From Azoarcus_F sp048158365 (GTDB lineage: Bacteria > Pseudomonadota > Gammaproteobacteria > Burkholderiales > Rhodocyclaceae): DNA of 64,000 nt. Shown in pieces: positions 34,460 to 42,630 of this stretch. The DNA lies in the NCBI GenBank assembly GCA_048158365.1, contig JBLLNL010000001.1. The stretch is one strand, 5' to 3'. The position numbers and the translations under genes were made by a program. The first letter of the stretch is position 1. The number at the start of each line of letters is the position of its first letter. Under the pieces are notes generated by a model. The model made no database searches. It saw only the letters and a program-made list of their open reading frames with translations, and was not told where the DNA came from.

Positions 34460-35008
34460 ATGCGATCCTCTGCTCGCTGGAGACAGCATCCGCCGCGCAC
34501 TCGCGTGCCGCCCGGCTTGCGGCCCTGGCTGACCGATCCCGGGTCCCTGACCGGTCGTATCGTCGAGCGCTGCCTGCGTTTTCGCGTCGTCGTGCTCGGG
34601 CAATACGTGGGGCGAGCGATGCTCGACGATCGGGCAGTGCTGAGCGTGCGGGGCCATGAGCGGGTGTGGGTGCGCGAAGTGCTGCTGGTCGCCGACGAGC
34701 GGGTCGTCGTCTACGCGCGTTCGGTTCTGACGCTCCGGAGCCTGCGCGGGCGGTGGCGCCTGTTCAGGGGCATCGGTGGGCGACCCTTGGGCGCGGCGCT
34801 TTTCGCGGATCCCCGCATCGAACGGCTTCCGCTCGAGTCGACCGCGCTGGATGGACGTGATGCGCGCTATCATCGGGCCTCGGCTATAGCCGGACTGCCC
34901 GATCGACCGGAGCGGCTGTGGGCCAGGCGCTCGCGCTTTCGACAATCCGGCCGGGATCTGCTGGTCACCGAGGTCTTTCTGCCGGCCATTCTGGATCTTC
35001 CTGCATGA
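34460..35008 (+). CDS. ubiC: Chorismate lyase (chorismate-pyruvate lyase)
   Basis: A 182-residue UbiC protein that releases pyruvate from chorismate to give 4-hydroxybenzoate, the first committed ubiquinone precursor. Family landmarks are WLTDPGSLTGRI near residues 23-34, WVREVLLVADERVVVYARSV near 70-89 with the active-site arginine, the LGRYLF-like PLGAALFADP near 112, and the C-terminal LWARRSRFRQSGRDLLVTEV near 153-172 with glutamate. I chose ATG 34460 because the tryptophan then falls near its E. coli position; ATG 34424 is an alternative. The stop overlaps the ubiA start. Confidence 0.85.
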   Translation: MRSSARWRQHPPRTRVPPGLRPWLTDPGSLTGRIVERCLRFRVVVLGQYVGRAMLDDRAVLSVRGHERVWVREVLLVADERVVVYARSVLTLRSLRGRWRLFRGIGGRPLGAALFADPRIERLPLESTALDGRDARYHRASAIAGLPDRPERLWARRSRFRQSGRDLLVTEVFLPAILDLPA

Positions 35009-35892
35009 CATCGTCGCTGTATCGTCTTTCCGAACGGTTTCCGCATTATGTCCGGCTGATGCGGCTCGACCGGCCGATCGGCATCCTGCTGTTGTTGTGG
35101 CCCACGCTGTGGGGGTTGTGGATTGCGGCCGACGGTGTTCCCACGGCGTACATCCTGTTCGCCTTCGTGCTCGGGACCGTGCTGATGCGTTCGGCTGGCT
35201 GCGTGATGAACGACTTTGCCGACCGGCATTTCGACGGTCATGTCGAACGCACCCGCGCCCGACCGCTTGCGACCGGCGCCGTCACGGTCCGCGAGGCGGT
35301 GGTGCTCGCGACGTTGCTGTGCCTGCTCGCTTTGCTGTTGGTGCTGCCGCTCGACCCCCTGGTGTTGTGGTTGTCGCTGCCGGCGCTGTTCCTGGCGGCC
35401 AGCTATCCGTTCACGAAGCGGTTCCTCGCGATTCCGCAGGCCTATCTCGGCATCGCGTTCGGTTTCGGCATCCCGATGGCTTTCGCCGCGGTTCAGGGTG
35501 CGGTGCCGCCACTGGCCTGGCTGATGCTGCTCGCGAACGTGTTCTGGGCGGTTGCCTACGACACCGAGTACGCGATGGTCGACCGCCCGGACGACCTGAA
35601 AATCGGAATCAGGAGTGCGGCGATCACGTTCGGACGCTTCGATGTCGCGGCGGTGATGCTGTGCTATGCGATCACTCTCGCATTGCTGGCGCTGACCGGG
35701 GTGCTGGCCGGCCTGGGGCCGCTGTTTCATGTGGGCCTGGTGGTCGCCGCCGGCATCGCGCTCTATCACTATGTGCTGATTCGTCAGCGCGATCGACCGC
35801 GTTGTTTCAAGGCCTTTCTGCACAACAACTGGCTGGGTGCAGCGATCTTCGTCGCGCTGGTGCTGGACCGGTGGTCTTTTGCAGCGGGCTGA
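35005..35892 (+). CDS. ubiA: 4-hydroxybenzoate octaprenyltransferase
   Basis: A 295-residue integral membrane prenyltransferase with about nine helices. It attaches the polyprenyl tail to 4-hydroxybenzoate. The first aspartate-rich motif is NDFADRHFDGHVERTRARPL near residues 69-88, and the second is YDTEYAMVDRPDDLKIGIRS near 186-205; both bind magnesium and the prenyl diphosphate. The N-terminus MRLDRPIGILLLLWPTLWGL near 18-37 is typical. It starts inside the ubiC stop (ATGA), so ubiC and ubiA are coupled and their reactions consecutive. Confidence 0.95.
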   Translation: MTSSLYRLSERFPHYVRLMRLDRPIGILLLLWPTLWGLWIAADGVPTAYILFAFVLGTVLMRSAGCVMNDFADRHFDGHVERTRARPLATGAVTVREAVVLATLLCLLALLLVLPLDPLVLWLSLPALFLAASYPFTKRFLAIPQAYLGIAFGFGIPMAFAAVQGAVPPLAWLMLLANVFWAVAYDTEYAMVDRPDDLKIGIRSAAITFGRFDVAAVMLCYAITLALLALTGVLAGLGPLFHVGLVVAAGIALYHYVLIRQRDRPRCFKAFLHNNWLGAAIFVALVLDRWSFAAG

Positions 35893-35918
35893 GCGCGTCA
35901 CCTGCGCATCCGGTCGGA

Positions 35919-35969
35919 CCCCGTCATGCGCTCGGGGCGGGGCGCTCGGGACGGGGCGGGCCCATTTTT
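35919..35969 (+). terminator. Possible terminator of ubiCA with 14-bp tandem repeat
   Basis: CCCCGTC at 35919-35925 can pair with GACGGGG at 35950-35956, and a run of six T ends at 35969. Between the arms lies a tandem repeat GCGCTCGGGGCGGG (35928-35941) and GCGCTCGGGACGGG (35942-35955). The distance from stem to T-run is longer than ideal. Confidence 0.4.
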
Positions 35970-36060
35970 TCCATGCAATGCGAGGCTCACTGAAACGTCC
36001 TGGGGCGTTCGCGGTCCACCGCTTGCGGGATCGATCCCGCACTTCCCCAAGGAGGACACG

Positions 36061-36315
36061 ATGAAGATCAAGCGCAACATACTGATTGGCCTGTTCGCGA
36101 TGGCGATGTCGTCGGCCGCACTCGCTTTCCATTGCCCGGCGGACATGAAGAAGATCGACGATGCGCTGGCGCAGAATCCGCAACTGAGCAGCGAGCAGAT
36201 GGCGGAGGTGAACAGCCTGCGTGCCGAGGGCGAGGAACTGCACAAGGCCGGCAAGCACCAGGAGTCGGTCGATACGCTCGCCAAGGCGATGGCGATCCTG
36301 GGCATCGGTTCCTGA
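36061..36315 (+). CDS. Small secreted protein of unknown function
   Basis: An 84-residue protein with a clear signal peptide (MKIKRNILIGLFAMAMSSAA, cleavage probably after ALA near residue 22). A mature peptide of about 62 residues follows, starting FHCPADMKKIDDALA. The mature part is charged and helical, with one cysteine and a second helix NSLRAEGEELHKAGKHQESV near 53-72 that resembles a single TPR helix pair. A strong AAGGAGGA precedes the ATG and a hairpin terminator follows, so it is an independent, well-expressed unit. I do not recognise a named family; a periplasmic location is likely. Confidence 0.75.
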   Translation: MKIKRNILIGLFAMAMSSAALAFHCPADMKKIDDALAQNPQLSSEQMAEVNSLRAEGEELHKAGKHQESVDTLAKAMAILGIGS

Positions 36316-36345
36316 AACCGTTGTTCAACTGCGCGTTTTTCGGCT

Positions 36346-36371
36346 GAAGGGGGCTGCAGTCAGCCCCCTTC
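36346..36371 (+). terminator. Hairpin terminator after the small secreted protein gene
   Basis: GAAGGGGGCTG at 36346-36356 pairs perfectly with CAGCCCCCTTC at 36361-36371 around CAGT. Only a short T-stretch (GCTTTCG) follows. Confidence 0.6.
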
Positions 36372-36495
36372 GCTTTCGGGCGGGGGATCATCCGGCTATC
36401 ATCCGGACTCCCGCAGTCCATCGCTCGACCTTTCGAACCGTCCGGCTACCGGATCGAGGATCTCCAATCCGCCCCAACCCACGGAACCCGCTTCG

Positions 36496-37311
36496 ATGCA
36501 CTTCATGCGCGACCTCAAGACGGCGTGGCGACAGCGAAACAGCCTGCTGTGCGTCGGTCTCGATCCCGATCCCTCGCGAATTCCCGCCCATCTGAGCGGC
36601 AGGCCGGATGCGATATTCGAGTTCTGCCGCGGGATCGTGGACGCGACGGCCGACCTGGTGTGCTGTTTCAAGCCGCAAATCGCGTATTTCGCCGCCCATC
36701 GGGCCGAAGACCAGCTCGAGGCGCTGATCGCGCACATCCATGCGGCGCATCCCGGCGTGCCGGTGATTCTGGACGCCAAGCGCGGCGATATCGGCAGTAC
36801 CGCCGAACAGTATGCGATCGAGGCCTTCGAACGCTTCAGGGCCGACGCGATCACGGTCAATCCGTACATGGGGCGCGATTCGATCGAACCCTATGTCGCG
36901 CGTCCGGACAAGGGGGTGATCCTGCTGTGCCGCACCTCCAACCCGGGAGGCAGCGACCTGCAGTTCCTCGACGTCGGAGGCGGCGAGCGCCTGTTCGAGC
37001 GGGTTGCCCGTCTGGTCGCCGAGGAATGGAACGTCAGCGGCAACTGCGCGTTGGTGGTCGGTGCGACCTATCCGGAGGAGGTCCGTCGCGTTCGGGAACT
37101 GGTCGGCGACATGCCCCTGCTGGTGCCGGGCGTCGGCGCGCAGGGCGGCGATGTGGAGGCCACCGTCAGGGCCGGCCGCAGCGATGACGGCGTCGGCCTG
37201 ATGATCAATTCCTCGCGTGCGATCCTGTACGCGGGCGCTGGCGAGGATTTCGCCGACGCGGCGCGGGAAGTGGCGCTCGCGACACGGGACGCGATCAATC
37301 GCCATCGCTGA
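36496..37311 (+). CDS. pyrF: Orotidine 5'-phosphate decarboxylase (group II)
   Basis: A 271-residue OMP decarboxylase of the longer group II type, which makes UMP in pyrimidine synthesis. The catalytic region LDAKRGDIGSTAEQYAIEAF near residues 93-112 contains the Lys-Asp array, and the N-terminal LLCVGLDPDPSRIP near 17-30 and VPGVGAQGGD near 210-219 bind the nucleotide phosphate. The start could be ATG 36496 or the third-codon-later ATG 36505. It stands between the small secreted gene and ubiD, with 58 nt before ubiD. Confidence 0.94.
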   Translation: MHFMRDLKTAWRQRNSLLCVGLDPDPSRIPAHLSGRPDAIFEFCRGIVDATADLVCCFKPQIAYFAAHRAEDQLEALIAHIHAAHPGVPVILDAKRGDIGSTAEQYAIEAFERFRADAITVNPYMGRDSIEPYVARPDKGVILLCRTSNPGGSDLQFLDVGGGERLFERVARLVAEEWNVSGNCALVVGATYPEEVRRVRELVGDMPLLVPGVGAQGGDVEATVRAGRSDDGVGLMINSSRAILYAGAGEDFADAAREVALATRDAINRHR

Positions 37312-37369
37312 CTTCGGCCGCGCCGCGACCTATGCGGCGCATCCGCTCCCCAATTCCGACGGAGATCAA

Positions 37370-38863
37370 ATGCGGTACAAGGACCTGCGCGACTTCATCG
37401 CACAACTCGAGCAACGCGGCGAACTCAAGCGGATCGCACGTGAGGTCGACACGCATCTCGAGATGACCGAGATCGCGGACCGGGTGCTGCGTACCGGCGG
37501 GCCGGCACTGTTGTTCGAGAAACCGGTGACGCGGGGCGTGCCGCAGCGCATTCCGGTGCTGGCCAATCTGTTCGGCACGCCGGAACGGGTGGCCCTCGGT
37601 ATGGGTGAGGATCCGGGTCCGCAGCGCGACTGGCGGACGCCGCTGCGCGAGGTCGGCAAGCTGCTCGCGTTCCTGAAGGAGCCGGAGCCGCCTAAGGGTC
37701 TGAAGGATGCGTGGGACAAATTGCCGGTGTTCAAGCAGGTGCTGAACATGGCACCTTCGGTTCAGCGCTCGGCGCCTTGCCAGGAAGTGGTCTGGTCGGG
37801 CGACGACGTCGACCTGTCGCAATTTCCGATCCAGCATTGCTGGCCGGGCGATGCGGCGCCGCTGATCACGTGGGGCCTGGTGGTGACACGCGGGCCGGGC
37901 AAGAAGCGCCAGAATCTCGGCATCTACCGCCAGCAGGTCCTCGGGCCGAACCGGGTGATCATGCGCTGGCTCGCGCATCGCGGCGGCGCGCTCGATTTTC
38001 GGGATCACCAGCAGGCGCATCCGGGCGAACCCTTCCCGGTCGCGGTGGTGCTCGGTTGCGACCCGGCGACGATACTGGGGGCGGTCACGCCGGTGCCCGA
38101 CTCGCTGTCCGAATACCAGTTCGCCGGCTTGCTGCGCGGCGCGAAGACCGAGCTGGTGAAATGCATCGGCTCCGACCTGCAGGTGCCCGCGTCCAGCGAG
38201 ATCGTGCTGGAGGGCGTGATCGAGCCGGGCGACATGGCCCCCGAAGGGCCTTATGGCGACCACACCGGCTATTACAACGAGGTGTCCGAGTTTCCGGTGT
38301 TCACGATCGAACGCATCACGATGCGCAGGAACCCGATCTACCATTCGACCTATACCGGCAAGCCGCCGGATGAGCCGGCCATGCTCGGCCTGGCGCTGAA
38401 CGAGGTGTTCGTGCCGTTGCTGCAGAAGCAGTTTCCGGAGATCGTCGACTTCTACCTGCCGCCCGAGGGCTGCTCCTACCGGCTGGCCGTGGTCAGCATT
38501 CGCAAGCAGTACCCGGGACATGCCAAGCGGGTGATGTTCGGCATCTGGAGTTTTCTGCGCCAGTTCATGTACACCAAGTTCATCATCGTTGTCGATGACG
38601 ATGTCGATATTCGTGACTGGAAGGAGGTGGTCTGGGCGATGACGACGCGGATCGACGCGACCCGCGATACGGTGCTGGTCGACAACACGCCCATCGACTA
38701 TCTCGATTTCGCCAGTCCGGTCGCGGGCCTGGGAAGCAAGATGGGACTGGATGCGACCAACAAATGGCAGGGGGAATCGGCACGTGAATGGGGGCGGCCG
38801 ATCGTGATGGACGACGCGGTCAAGCGCCGGGTCGACGCGATGTGGGAAGAACTCGGACTGTGA
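37370..38863 (+). CDS. ubiD: UbiD, 4-hydroxy-3-polyprenylbenzoate decarboxylase
   Basis: A 497-residue prenylated-FMN-dependent decarboxylase of ubiquinone synthesis. The length equals that of E. coli UbiD. The cofactor and catalytic segments are NLGIYRQQVLGPNRVIMRW near residues 182-200, with the conserved arginine, and the EGPYGDHTGYYNE loop near 291-303, with the catalytic glutamate. The start is ATG 37370 with GGAG nine bases upstream. The close relation to ubiC-ubiA 1.5 kb upstream favours the quinone role over a carboxylase for aromatic growth, although UbiD paralogues do that too. The stop overlaps the next GTG start. Confidence 0.92.
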   Translation: MRYKDLRDFIAQLEQRGELKRIAREVDTHLEMTEIADRVLRTGGPALLFEKPVTRGVPQRIPVLANLFGTPERVALGMGEDPGPQRDWRTPLREVGKLLAFLKEPEPPKGLKDAWDKLPVFKQVLNMAPSVQRSAPCQEVVWSGDDVDLSQFPIQHCWPGDAAPLITWGLVVTRGPGKKRQNLGIYRQQVLGPNRVIMRWLAHRGGALDFRDHQQAHPGEPFPVAVVLGCDPATILGAVTPVPDSLSEYQFAGLLRGAKTELVKCIGSDLQVPASSEIVLEGVIEPGDMAPEGPYGDHTGYYNEVSEFPVFTIERITMRRNPIYHSTYTGKPPDEPAMLGLALNEVFVPLLQKQFPEIVDFYLPPEGCSYRLAVVSIRKQYPGHAKRVMFGIWSFLRQFMYTKFIIVVDDDVDIRDWKEVVWAMTTRIDATRDTVLVDNTPIDYLDFASPVAGLGSKMGLDATNKWQGESAREWGRPIVMDDAVKRRVDAMWEELGL

Positions 38864-39303
38864 GCGACCAGCGCGCGGACCGGGACATGACCCGGGTGAG
38901 CGGACCGGGGGACGGCAAGTCCGATTCGTTCGAGAGCCTGTTGCTGGTCACTCACGTCGTGTATGGGTTGCACGCGTTCGCGCTGCTGTCCGGTCTCGTC
39001 GGGTCGGTCGCGATCCTGGTGAGCTTCCTCGCCAGCGTTCCGTCGGTCGTCGCGGTGGTGATCAACTACGTGAAACGCTCGGCGGTGCGTGGCACCTGGC
39101 TGGAAAGCCATTTCCGATGGCAGATCCGCACCTTCTGGTTCGCGCTGCTGTGGTATGTGATCGCCCTGATCGGCATCGTGAGCATCGTCGGAGTGCTGCC
39201 CGGGCTGGTGATCCTGTTGGCGACCAGCATCTGGGTGGTGTATCGCATCATCCGCGGCTGGTGGGCGCTGGTCAATGGGCGCACGATGCCCGATCCGGAC
39301 TGA
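38860..39303 (+). CDS. Small integral membrane protein (DUF4870-like)
   Basis: A 147-residue protein with a polar N-terminus and three or four hydrophobic helices. One lies around residues 32-63 (AFALLSGLVGSVAILVSFLA), and a pair lies near 84-130 (FALLWYVIALIGIVSIVGVL, then LVILLATSIWVVYRIIRGWW). The connecting segment KRSAVRGTWLESHFRWQIRT near 66-85 is typical of DUF4870-like proteins. I use GTG 38860, which overlaps the ubiD stop; ATG 38887 is an alternative. The terminal tyrosine/arginine-rich turn faces the cytoplasm by the positive-inside rule. Function unknown. Confidence 0.75.
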   Translation: MSDQRADRDMTRVSGPGDGKSDSFESLLLVTHVVYGLHAFALLSGLVGSVAILVSFLASVPSVVAVVINYVKRSAVRGTWLESHFRWQIRTFWFALLWYVIALIGIVSIVGVLPGLVILLATSIWVVYRIIRGWWALVNGRTMPDPD

Positions 39304-39306
39304 GGT

Positions 39307-40731
39307 TCAGCCGCCCGCCCACACCCACTCGACCAGTGCGTCCTGTGCCGCCTGGCTGTCGGGTGCCTTCGGGTCGTTCACCATCATCACGACCGCATGT
39401 CTGTGGCCGTCGCGATCGAGCACATAGCCGGCGATCGCGCGCACCTGGTTGATGGTGCCAGTCTTGATGTGTGCCTGGCCGCGTGCCGGGCTGCCGGACA
39501 GGCGGCGATGCGCGGTGCCGTCGATGCCGGCCATCGGCAGGGCGGCGATGAATTCCGGCATGAACGGGCGTCGCCATGCGGTGACCAGCAGCGTGCCGAG
39601 GCTGTCGGCACGAATGCGTTCGATGCGGGACAGGCCGGCCCCGTTTTCGATCACCATGCCGCTGGTCTCGATGCCGGCGCGCGCCAGGCTTCCGACCGCA
39701 AGTGTCGCACCTGACGCGATCATGTCCAATGACGCGGGCGTGCGCCGGCCGATGCTCGCAAGTAGCTGGCGGGCGATCACATTGCTCGACCACTTGTTCA
39801 TCTCGCGCACCACCTCGGCCAGTGCAGGCGACGTGTCGCTGACAAGAAATGTGCCGCCGGTGGGTGCCAGACCGCTTCGGACGGTGCCGCCGAGTCGCCC
39901 GCCGACCTCCTGCCACAGGGCTGCGATCACCGCGGCGGCGAAGGCATCGGGCGGCAGGGGGGCCGCACTCCAGGTACGCGGTCCGCAACTCGCCGGCAAT
40001 CCTCCGAGCAGAACCAGCCGGGTGTTGCCCGGTGCGGACTCGACGCGCGCGTCAAGATTGCGATGCCACACGCCGCACGCCCCCGATTCCGTGACGATGC
40101 GGTTGTCGATGCCGAGACCGGCGAGCGGCGGACTGCTCACGACGCCGACCGGCGCACCGGGGCCGGAGGCCGGCTGCAGCGACAGCAATAGCGTGTTGAA
40201 ATGCAACATCAGTCCGTGCGGCCCGCTGTTGTAGGGACGCAAGCCACGACCGTCGAAGGCGAACGGATCGTGGGCGGGCAGGGCCAGCGCCGAGCCGTCC
40301 AGCACGATATCGCCGCGAACGGACGCGATGCCCATCGCGCGCACCTGTCTGAGCAGTTTCCATACGCGCTCGTAGCTCAGGACCGGATCCGCGCCGCCGA
40401 TGATCAGCAGGTCCCCGTCCAGCACGCCGTCGCGCACCGTGCCAGTCGTTTCGATGCGCGTGGTCCAGGTGTGAGCCGGTCCCAGTTCCTCGAGTGCGGC
40501 GAAGGCGGTCACGAGTTTCATGACCGAGGCCGGATTCATCGGCTTGTCCGCGTTGACGCTCAGGGTCGGGGTCTTGCCCTCGACCGGCTGGACCCAGACC
40601 GACACGTTGGATGCCGGAATGCCGGCGCGGGCGAGCGCTTGCGCGACCGCAGGCGGCAACGTGGCCGCATGGCTGAGCGACATCCACGCGATCGCCAGCA
40701 TCGCGACCACAAGATTCAACACCCTGCTCAT
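39307..40731 (-). CDS. dacB: D-alanyl-D-alanine carboxypeptidase/endopeptidase (PBP4)
   Basis: A 474-residue class C penicillin-binding protein with a signal peptide (SRVLNLVVAMLAIAWMSLSH, residues 2-21). Active-site motifs are the SxxK in NPASVMKLVTAF near 63-74, SxN in MNKWSSNVIARQ near 301-312 and KTG in HIKTGTINQVRA near 416-427. It trims D-alanine from, and cleaves cross-links in, peptidoglycan. The start is taken at MSRVLN, where the signal peptide begins; a 33-residue upstream extension is unlikely. It converges on the membrane protein gene with only three bases between stops. Confidence 0.93.
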   Translation of the reverse strand: MSRVLNLVVAMLAIAWMSLSHAATLPPAVAQALARAGIPASNVSVWVQPVEGKTPTLSVNADKPMNPASVMKLVTAFAALEELGPAHTWTTRIETTGTVRDGVLDGDLLIIGGADPVLSYERVWKLLRQVRAMGIASVRGDIVLDGSALALPAHDPFAFDGRGLRPYNSGPHGLMLHFNTLLLSLQPASGPGAPVGVVSSPPLAGLGIDNRIVTESGACGVWHRNLDARVESAPGNTRLVLLGGLPASCGPRTWSAAPLPPDAFAAAVIAALWQEVGGRLGGTVRSGLAPTGGTFLVSDTSPALAEVVREMNKWSSNVIARQLLASIGRRTPASLDMIASGATLAVGSLARAGIETSGMVIENGAGLSRIERIRADSLGTLLVTAWRRPFMPEFIAALPMAGIDGTAHRRLSGSPARGQAHIKTGTINQVRAIAGYVLDRDGHRHAVVMMVNDPKAPDSQAAQDALVEWVWAGG

Positions 40732-40826
40732 GTCAGCGTTCCCAACTCGGATCGACCCACGTCCAGGGCCGCACATGCACGGGCAGGGTGTCTCGAAGCG
40801 GTGCCGGACATCACTGGCGCGAGGAC

Positions 40827-42095
40827 TCAACGGGCCGGCAGTCGGGACTCGAGCGCATAGAGGGACTCTATGGTCTCGCGCGCGCGGATCAGGTGCATCT
40901 GGTCGCCGATCACCATCACCTCGGCCGCCCGTGCCCGGGTATTGTAGTTGGAGCTCATCGTCATCCCGTAGGCGCCAGCCGACAGCAGCGCGAGGAGATC
41001 GCCCGGTTCGACCGCGAGCCTTCGGTCATGCGCGAGAAAGTCTCCACTCTCGCAGATCGGACCGACCACCTCGTAGGCATGGGCCGCGAGGTCGCGAGGA
41101 CAGACCGAGACAACCTCGTGATACGCGTCATACAGTGCCGGACGGGCGAGGTCGTTCATGGCCGCATCGACCACCGCGAAGTTGCGCTCCGCGCCCGGCT
41201 TCAGATACTCGATACGGGTCAGCAGCAAGCCGGCGTTTCCGATCAGCGAGCGGCCCGGTTCGAAACAGAGCTGCTCGCTGCGCCCGTCGAGCAGATGCAG
41301 CAGCGGCGCCAGATAGTCGTCGACCGCGGGTGGGGTCTCGTCACGATAGCGAATGCCAAGCCCGCCGCCGAGATCGATGTGCTCGAGCGTGATACCCCAG
41401 GCCTTCAGGCGATCGACCAGCGCCAGAATCCTGCGCGTCGCCTCGACCATCGGGGCCGGGTCGAGCAGTTGCGAACCGATGTGGCACGCAATGCCGCTGA
41501 CGTGGATGTGTGGCAAGCTCGCGGCGCGCTCGTACAGGCGCATCGCCTCGTCGAACGCGACGCCGAACTTGTTGTTGCGCAGACCGGTGGAGATATACGG
41601 ATGGGTCTTGGGGTCGACGTCCGGATTGACCCGCAGCGCGATCGGCGCCGTCTTGCCGAGCCTGCCCGCAACCTCGTCCAGACGCTCGAGCTCGGCTTCG
41701 GATTCGACGTTGAAACAGTGGATGCCGGCTTCCAGTGCCTGGCGCATCTCGGCCGCGCTCTTGCCGACACCGGAGAAAACGACCTTGCGGGGATCACCAC
41801 CGGCAGCGATCACCCGCATCAATTCGCCGCCCGACACGATGTCGAAGCCTGCCCCGAGCCGGGCGAACGCAGACAGCACGCCGAGACTGGAATTGGCCTT
41901 GACCGCATAGAAGACGGTTGCATTGCGACCGGCCAGCGCACGCTGGTAGTCCCTGTAGGCGATGCACAGGGCTGCGTGCGAATAGACATAGGTCGGCGTG
42001 CCGAAGCGTTCGGCGATCTCGACCAGCGGGACCTGTTCGACCTGCAGTCCTGCGCTGCCAGCCTGCAGCGTGGGCATGGTGAATTCCGGTTTCAT
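40827..42095 (-). CDS. lysA: Diaminopimelate decarboxylase
   Basis: A 422-residue fold-type III PLP enzyme that makes lysine from meso-diaminopimelate. The PLP lysine is in FYAVKANSSLGVLSAF near residues 61-76, the phosphate-binding glycines in DLGGGLGIRY near 246-255, and the C-terminal substrate motif CESGDFLA near 350-357. The TYVYS start near residue 34 is typical. It overlaps the lptM stop by four bases, which gives the common lptM-lysA operon; dacB is 95 nt downstream in the same direction, where dapF is often found in relatives. Confidence 0.95.
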   Translation of the reverse strand: MKPEFTMPTLQAGSAGLQVEQVPLVEIAERFGTPTYVYSHAALCIAYRDYQRALAGRNATVFYAVKANSSLGVLSAFARLGAGFDIVSGGELMRVIAAGGDPRKVVFSGVGKSAAEMRQALEAGIHCFNVESEAELERLDEVAGRLGKTAPIALRVNPDVDPKTHPYISTGLRNNKFGVAFDEAMRLYERAASLPHIHVSGIACHIGSQLLDPAPMVEATRRILALVDRLKAWGITLEHIDLGGGLGIRYRDETPPAVDDYLAPLLHLLDGRSEQLCFEPGRSLIGNAGLLLTRIEYLKPGAERNFAVVDAAMNDLARPALYDAYHEVVSVCPRDLAAHAYEVVGPICESGDFLAHDRRLAVEPGDLLALLSAGAYGMTMSSNYNTRARAAEVMVIGDQMHLIRARETIESLYALESRLPAR

Positions 42096-42256
42096 GCGCT
42101 TTCCGTGCCCGGTTGCTTGCTATGATCGGTGCTCGACGACGGCGCGTCACGAGCAGGTGCCTCCGGAACTTGCGGCAGGAAGAGCGGTCCGCGGATACCA
42201 CAGGCGGTGAGGGTCAACGCGCATCCGAGTGCGCTCGCTAGCAACAGGGTTCGCAT
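42092..42256 (-). CDS. lptM: LPS-assembly lipoprotein LptM (YifL)
   Basis: A 54-residue lipoprotein. The signal ends in the lipobox LTAC, followed by the hallmark CGIRGPLFLP segment at about residues 19-28, with a short polar tail. In E. coli LptM binds the LptD/LptE complex and helps LptD mature in the outer membrane. It was long annotated only as a small lipoprotein upstream of lysA. The start used is MRTLLL; seven more in-frame codons upstream are less likely. It diverges from cyaY with 44 nt between. Confidence 0.88.
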   Translation of the reverse strand: MRTLLLASALGCALTLTACGIRGPLFLPQVPEAPARDAPSSSTDHSKQPGTESA

Positions 42257-42300
42257 GGCTGTGCCGGTCAAAAACACGAATGTTAACAGAAGGAGTGGCC

Positions 42301-42624
42301 ATGGATGAGACCGTCTTCAACGATCTTGCCGACGCGGAGTTGATGCGGATCGAGGCTGCGCTCGAAGCCTGCGGTGTCGAACTGGATATCGAGCCCAAAC
42401 CCGGCAGCGTGCTCGAAGTCGAATTCGACAATGGCAGCAAGATCATCATCAACCGGCACACTGCCGCACGCGAGATCTGGATCGCTGCCCGTTCCGGCGG
42501 CTTCCATTTCCGTCCGGATGGGGAGGGCTGGATCGCCGGTCGCGACGGGGCCGAGCTTTATGCCACGTTGTCGCGACTGGTCGAGGAGCAATCCGGCCAC
42601 GCGGTCAGTCTGCGGCCGGAGTGA
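42301..42624 (+). CDS. cyaY: Iron-sulfur cluster assembly protein CyaY (frataxin)
   Basis: A 107-residue frataxin homologue that binds iron and modulates IscS in Fe-S cluster assembly. The acidic first helix DETVFNDLADAELMRIEAAL near residues 2-21 and the beta-sheet core VLEVEFDNGSKIIINRHTAA near 38-57 with REIWIAARSGGFHFR are characteristic. AAGGAGTGGCC precedes the ATG. It is divergent from lptM-lysA, a conserved neighbourhood in proteobacteria, and converges with the PBP gene six bases from its stop. Confidence 0.94.
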   Translation: MDETVFNDLADAELMRIEAALEACGVELDIEPKPGSVLEVEFDNGSKIIINRHTAAREIWIAARSGGFHFRPDGEGWIAGRDGAELYATLSRLVEEQSGHAVSLRPE

Positions 42625-42630
42625 CACGGG

